Position numbers and translations under genes: made by a program. This document shows, in pieces, positions 63,652 to 64,000 of a stretch of DNA of 64,000 bases (its first letter is position 1; each line of letters begins with the position of its first letter). Origin of the DNA: Paenibacillus silviterrae (GTDB lineage: Bacteria > Bacillota > Bacilli > Paenibacillales > NBRC-103111); NCBI RefSeq assembly GCF_030167925.1, contig NZ_JASKUT010000001.1:4610501-4674500 (forward strand), read 5' to 3'. The notes under the pieces are model-generated. The model had not been told where the DNA came from, searched no databases, and saw nothing but the letters and a program-made list of their open reading frames with translations.

Positions 63652-64000
63652 ATGAAGGAGTTAGTGGAAGCCTATCGTGGAGAGATGCTGGATAAACGGC
63701 TCGAGGAGCTGGTCCATTTCGTCTATCGCTGTGAATGCGGTCAGGAGCACAGGGTAGACCTGCAAAAGGTCGTCATCGAGGAAGGGGCGCTTTGCCGCGT
63801 ACACGAGGTGATCGCCGAGCTTCAATTGGGCACTAAGGCCTTGTTGATCGCAGACGATCGTACCTATGAGGCCGCAGGGGAGCGGCTGTACCGGATGCTA
63901 AGCGAGCAAGGACTCGATATTACGCTTAGCGTGAATCATGAGAAGAACCTGTACGCGGATGAAAAGGCACTGGGCAAAGTGCTGATCGACATCGAACCGG
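63652..64000 (+). CDS. Probable sn-glycerol-1-phosphate dehydrogenase, N-terminal part
   Basis: Only the first about 116 codons are in the window; the frame runs off the right edge. The visible part starts MKELVEAYRGEMLDKRLEEL, then FVYRCECGQEHRV, and then a Rossmann-like start KALLIADDRTYEAAGERLYR with YADEKALGKVLIDIEP. This follows the start of AraM/EgsA-type glycerol-1-phosphate dehydrogenases of the iron-alcohol-dehydrogenase superfamily, which supply the unusual lipid heptaprenyl-diacylglycerol in bacilli. The CxC...H group in the N-terminus is an extra compared with Bacillus AraM as I remember it. SD GGAGAGGAGCAGGAG precedes the ATG. Confidence 0.6.
   Translation, partial: MKELVEAYRGEMLDKRLEELVHFVYRCECGQEHRVDLQKVVIEEGALCRVHEVIAELQLGTKALLIADDRTYEAAGERLYRMLSEQGLDITLSVNHEKNLYADEKALGKVLIDIEP

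Overview
The window looks like a chromosomal segment of a Paenibacillus-type, spore-forming, flagellated Gram-positive. The evidence is MotAB of the Bacillus kind, two S-layer-homology (SLH) proteins, a YyaC spore protease homologue, a YjcZ-like small protein, strong Shine-Dalgarno (SD) sites, ComA/KinB-type signalling proteins, and Bacillus-type TPP and c-di-GMP riboswitches. No rRNA, tRNA, CRISPR array, prophage or intact insertion sequence was seen, so this is mostly core and lifestyle genome. The genus is an inference from gene content.

Layout. 1-4.1 kb: end of a GGDEF-EAL protein, motA-motB, a membrane metallophosphoesterase. 4.2-8.4 kb: ABC transporter pair, a ComP-like histidine kinase and a convergent ComA-like regulator. 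8.8-17.8 kb: acyltransferase, chemoreceptor, KinB-like kinase, mutarotase-like protein, FabZ-like protein, dGTPase, LysM-3D wall protein. 17.8-18.5 kb: CheW-like gene under a c-di-GMP-I riboswitch. 18.6-21.4 kb: an ECF sigma / anti-sigma operon with two membrane proteins. 21.5-23.6 kb: an FHA-winged-helix regulator next to a MurA paralogue with Asp at the catalytic Cys position. 24-31.9 kb: ring-opening dioxygenase behind a TTAC-N5-GTAA operator, a Gly/Pro-repeat protein, HAD phosphatase, SLH protein, a membrane-protein cluster and a CPA1 antiporter. 32-39.2 kb: thyA-folA, a diguanylate cyclase, a glycosyltransferase, yyaC and an ABC exporter. 39.5-49.7 kb: PAS-GGDEF-EAL protein, TSUP permease, VOC protein, DUF3298-like protein, a tandem-repeat intergenic region, a short-chain oxidoreductase, two AraC regulators and a sugar isomerase/dehydrogenase pair. 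49.9-57.6 kb: katA with a PerR-like regulator, a cupredoxin, a second SLH protein, HPP permease with divergent LysR, DedA, a thioredoxin-like protein and an MBL hydrolase. 57.6-64 kb: a repeat-rich gap, a His/Met-Pro small protein, a TetR-controlled YhgE-like operon with a nitroreductase, a Fur-box DUF1450 gene, ferritin, TPP-riboswitch tenA, and the start of a probable glycerol-1-phosphate dehydrogenase.

How it fits together. Cyclic-di-GMP and motility recur: two EAL proteins, one active-looking GGEEF cyclase, MotAB, a chemoreceptor, and a CheW switched by a c-di-GMP riboswitch. A 14-nt sequence containing a Spo0A-box core is shared by the motA and GGDEF-EAL upstream regions. Envelope and oxidative or metal stress is the second theme (ECF operon, FHA/MurA pair, SLH proteins, catalase/PerR, HxlR-type operator, Fur box, ferritin). 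The least ordinary items are the ECF operon with PGxGH-repeat membrane proteins, the FHA-wHTH/MurA(Asp) pair, the riboswitch-controlled CheW, and a four-copy 11-bp direct-repeat array upstream of katA.
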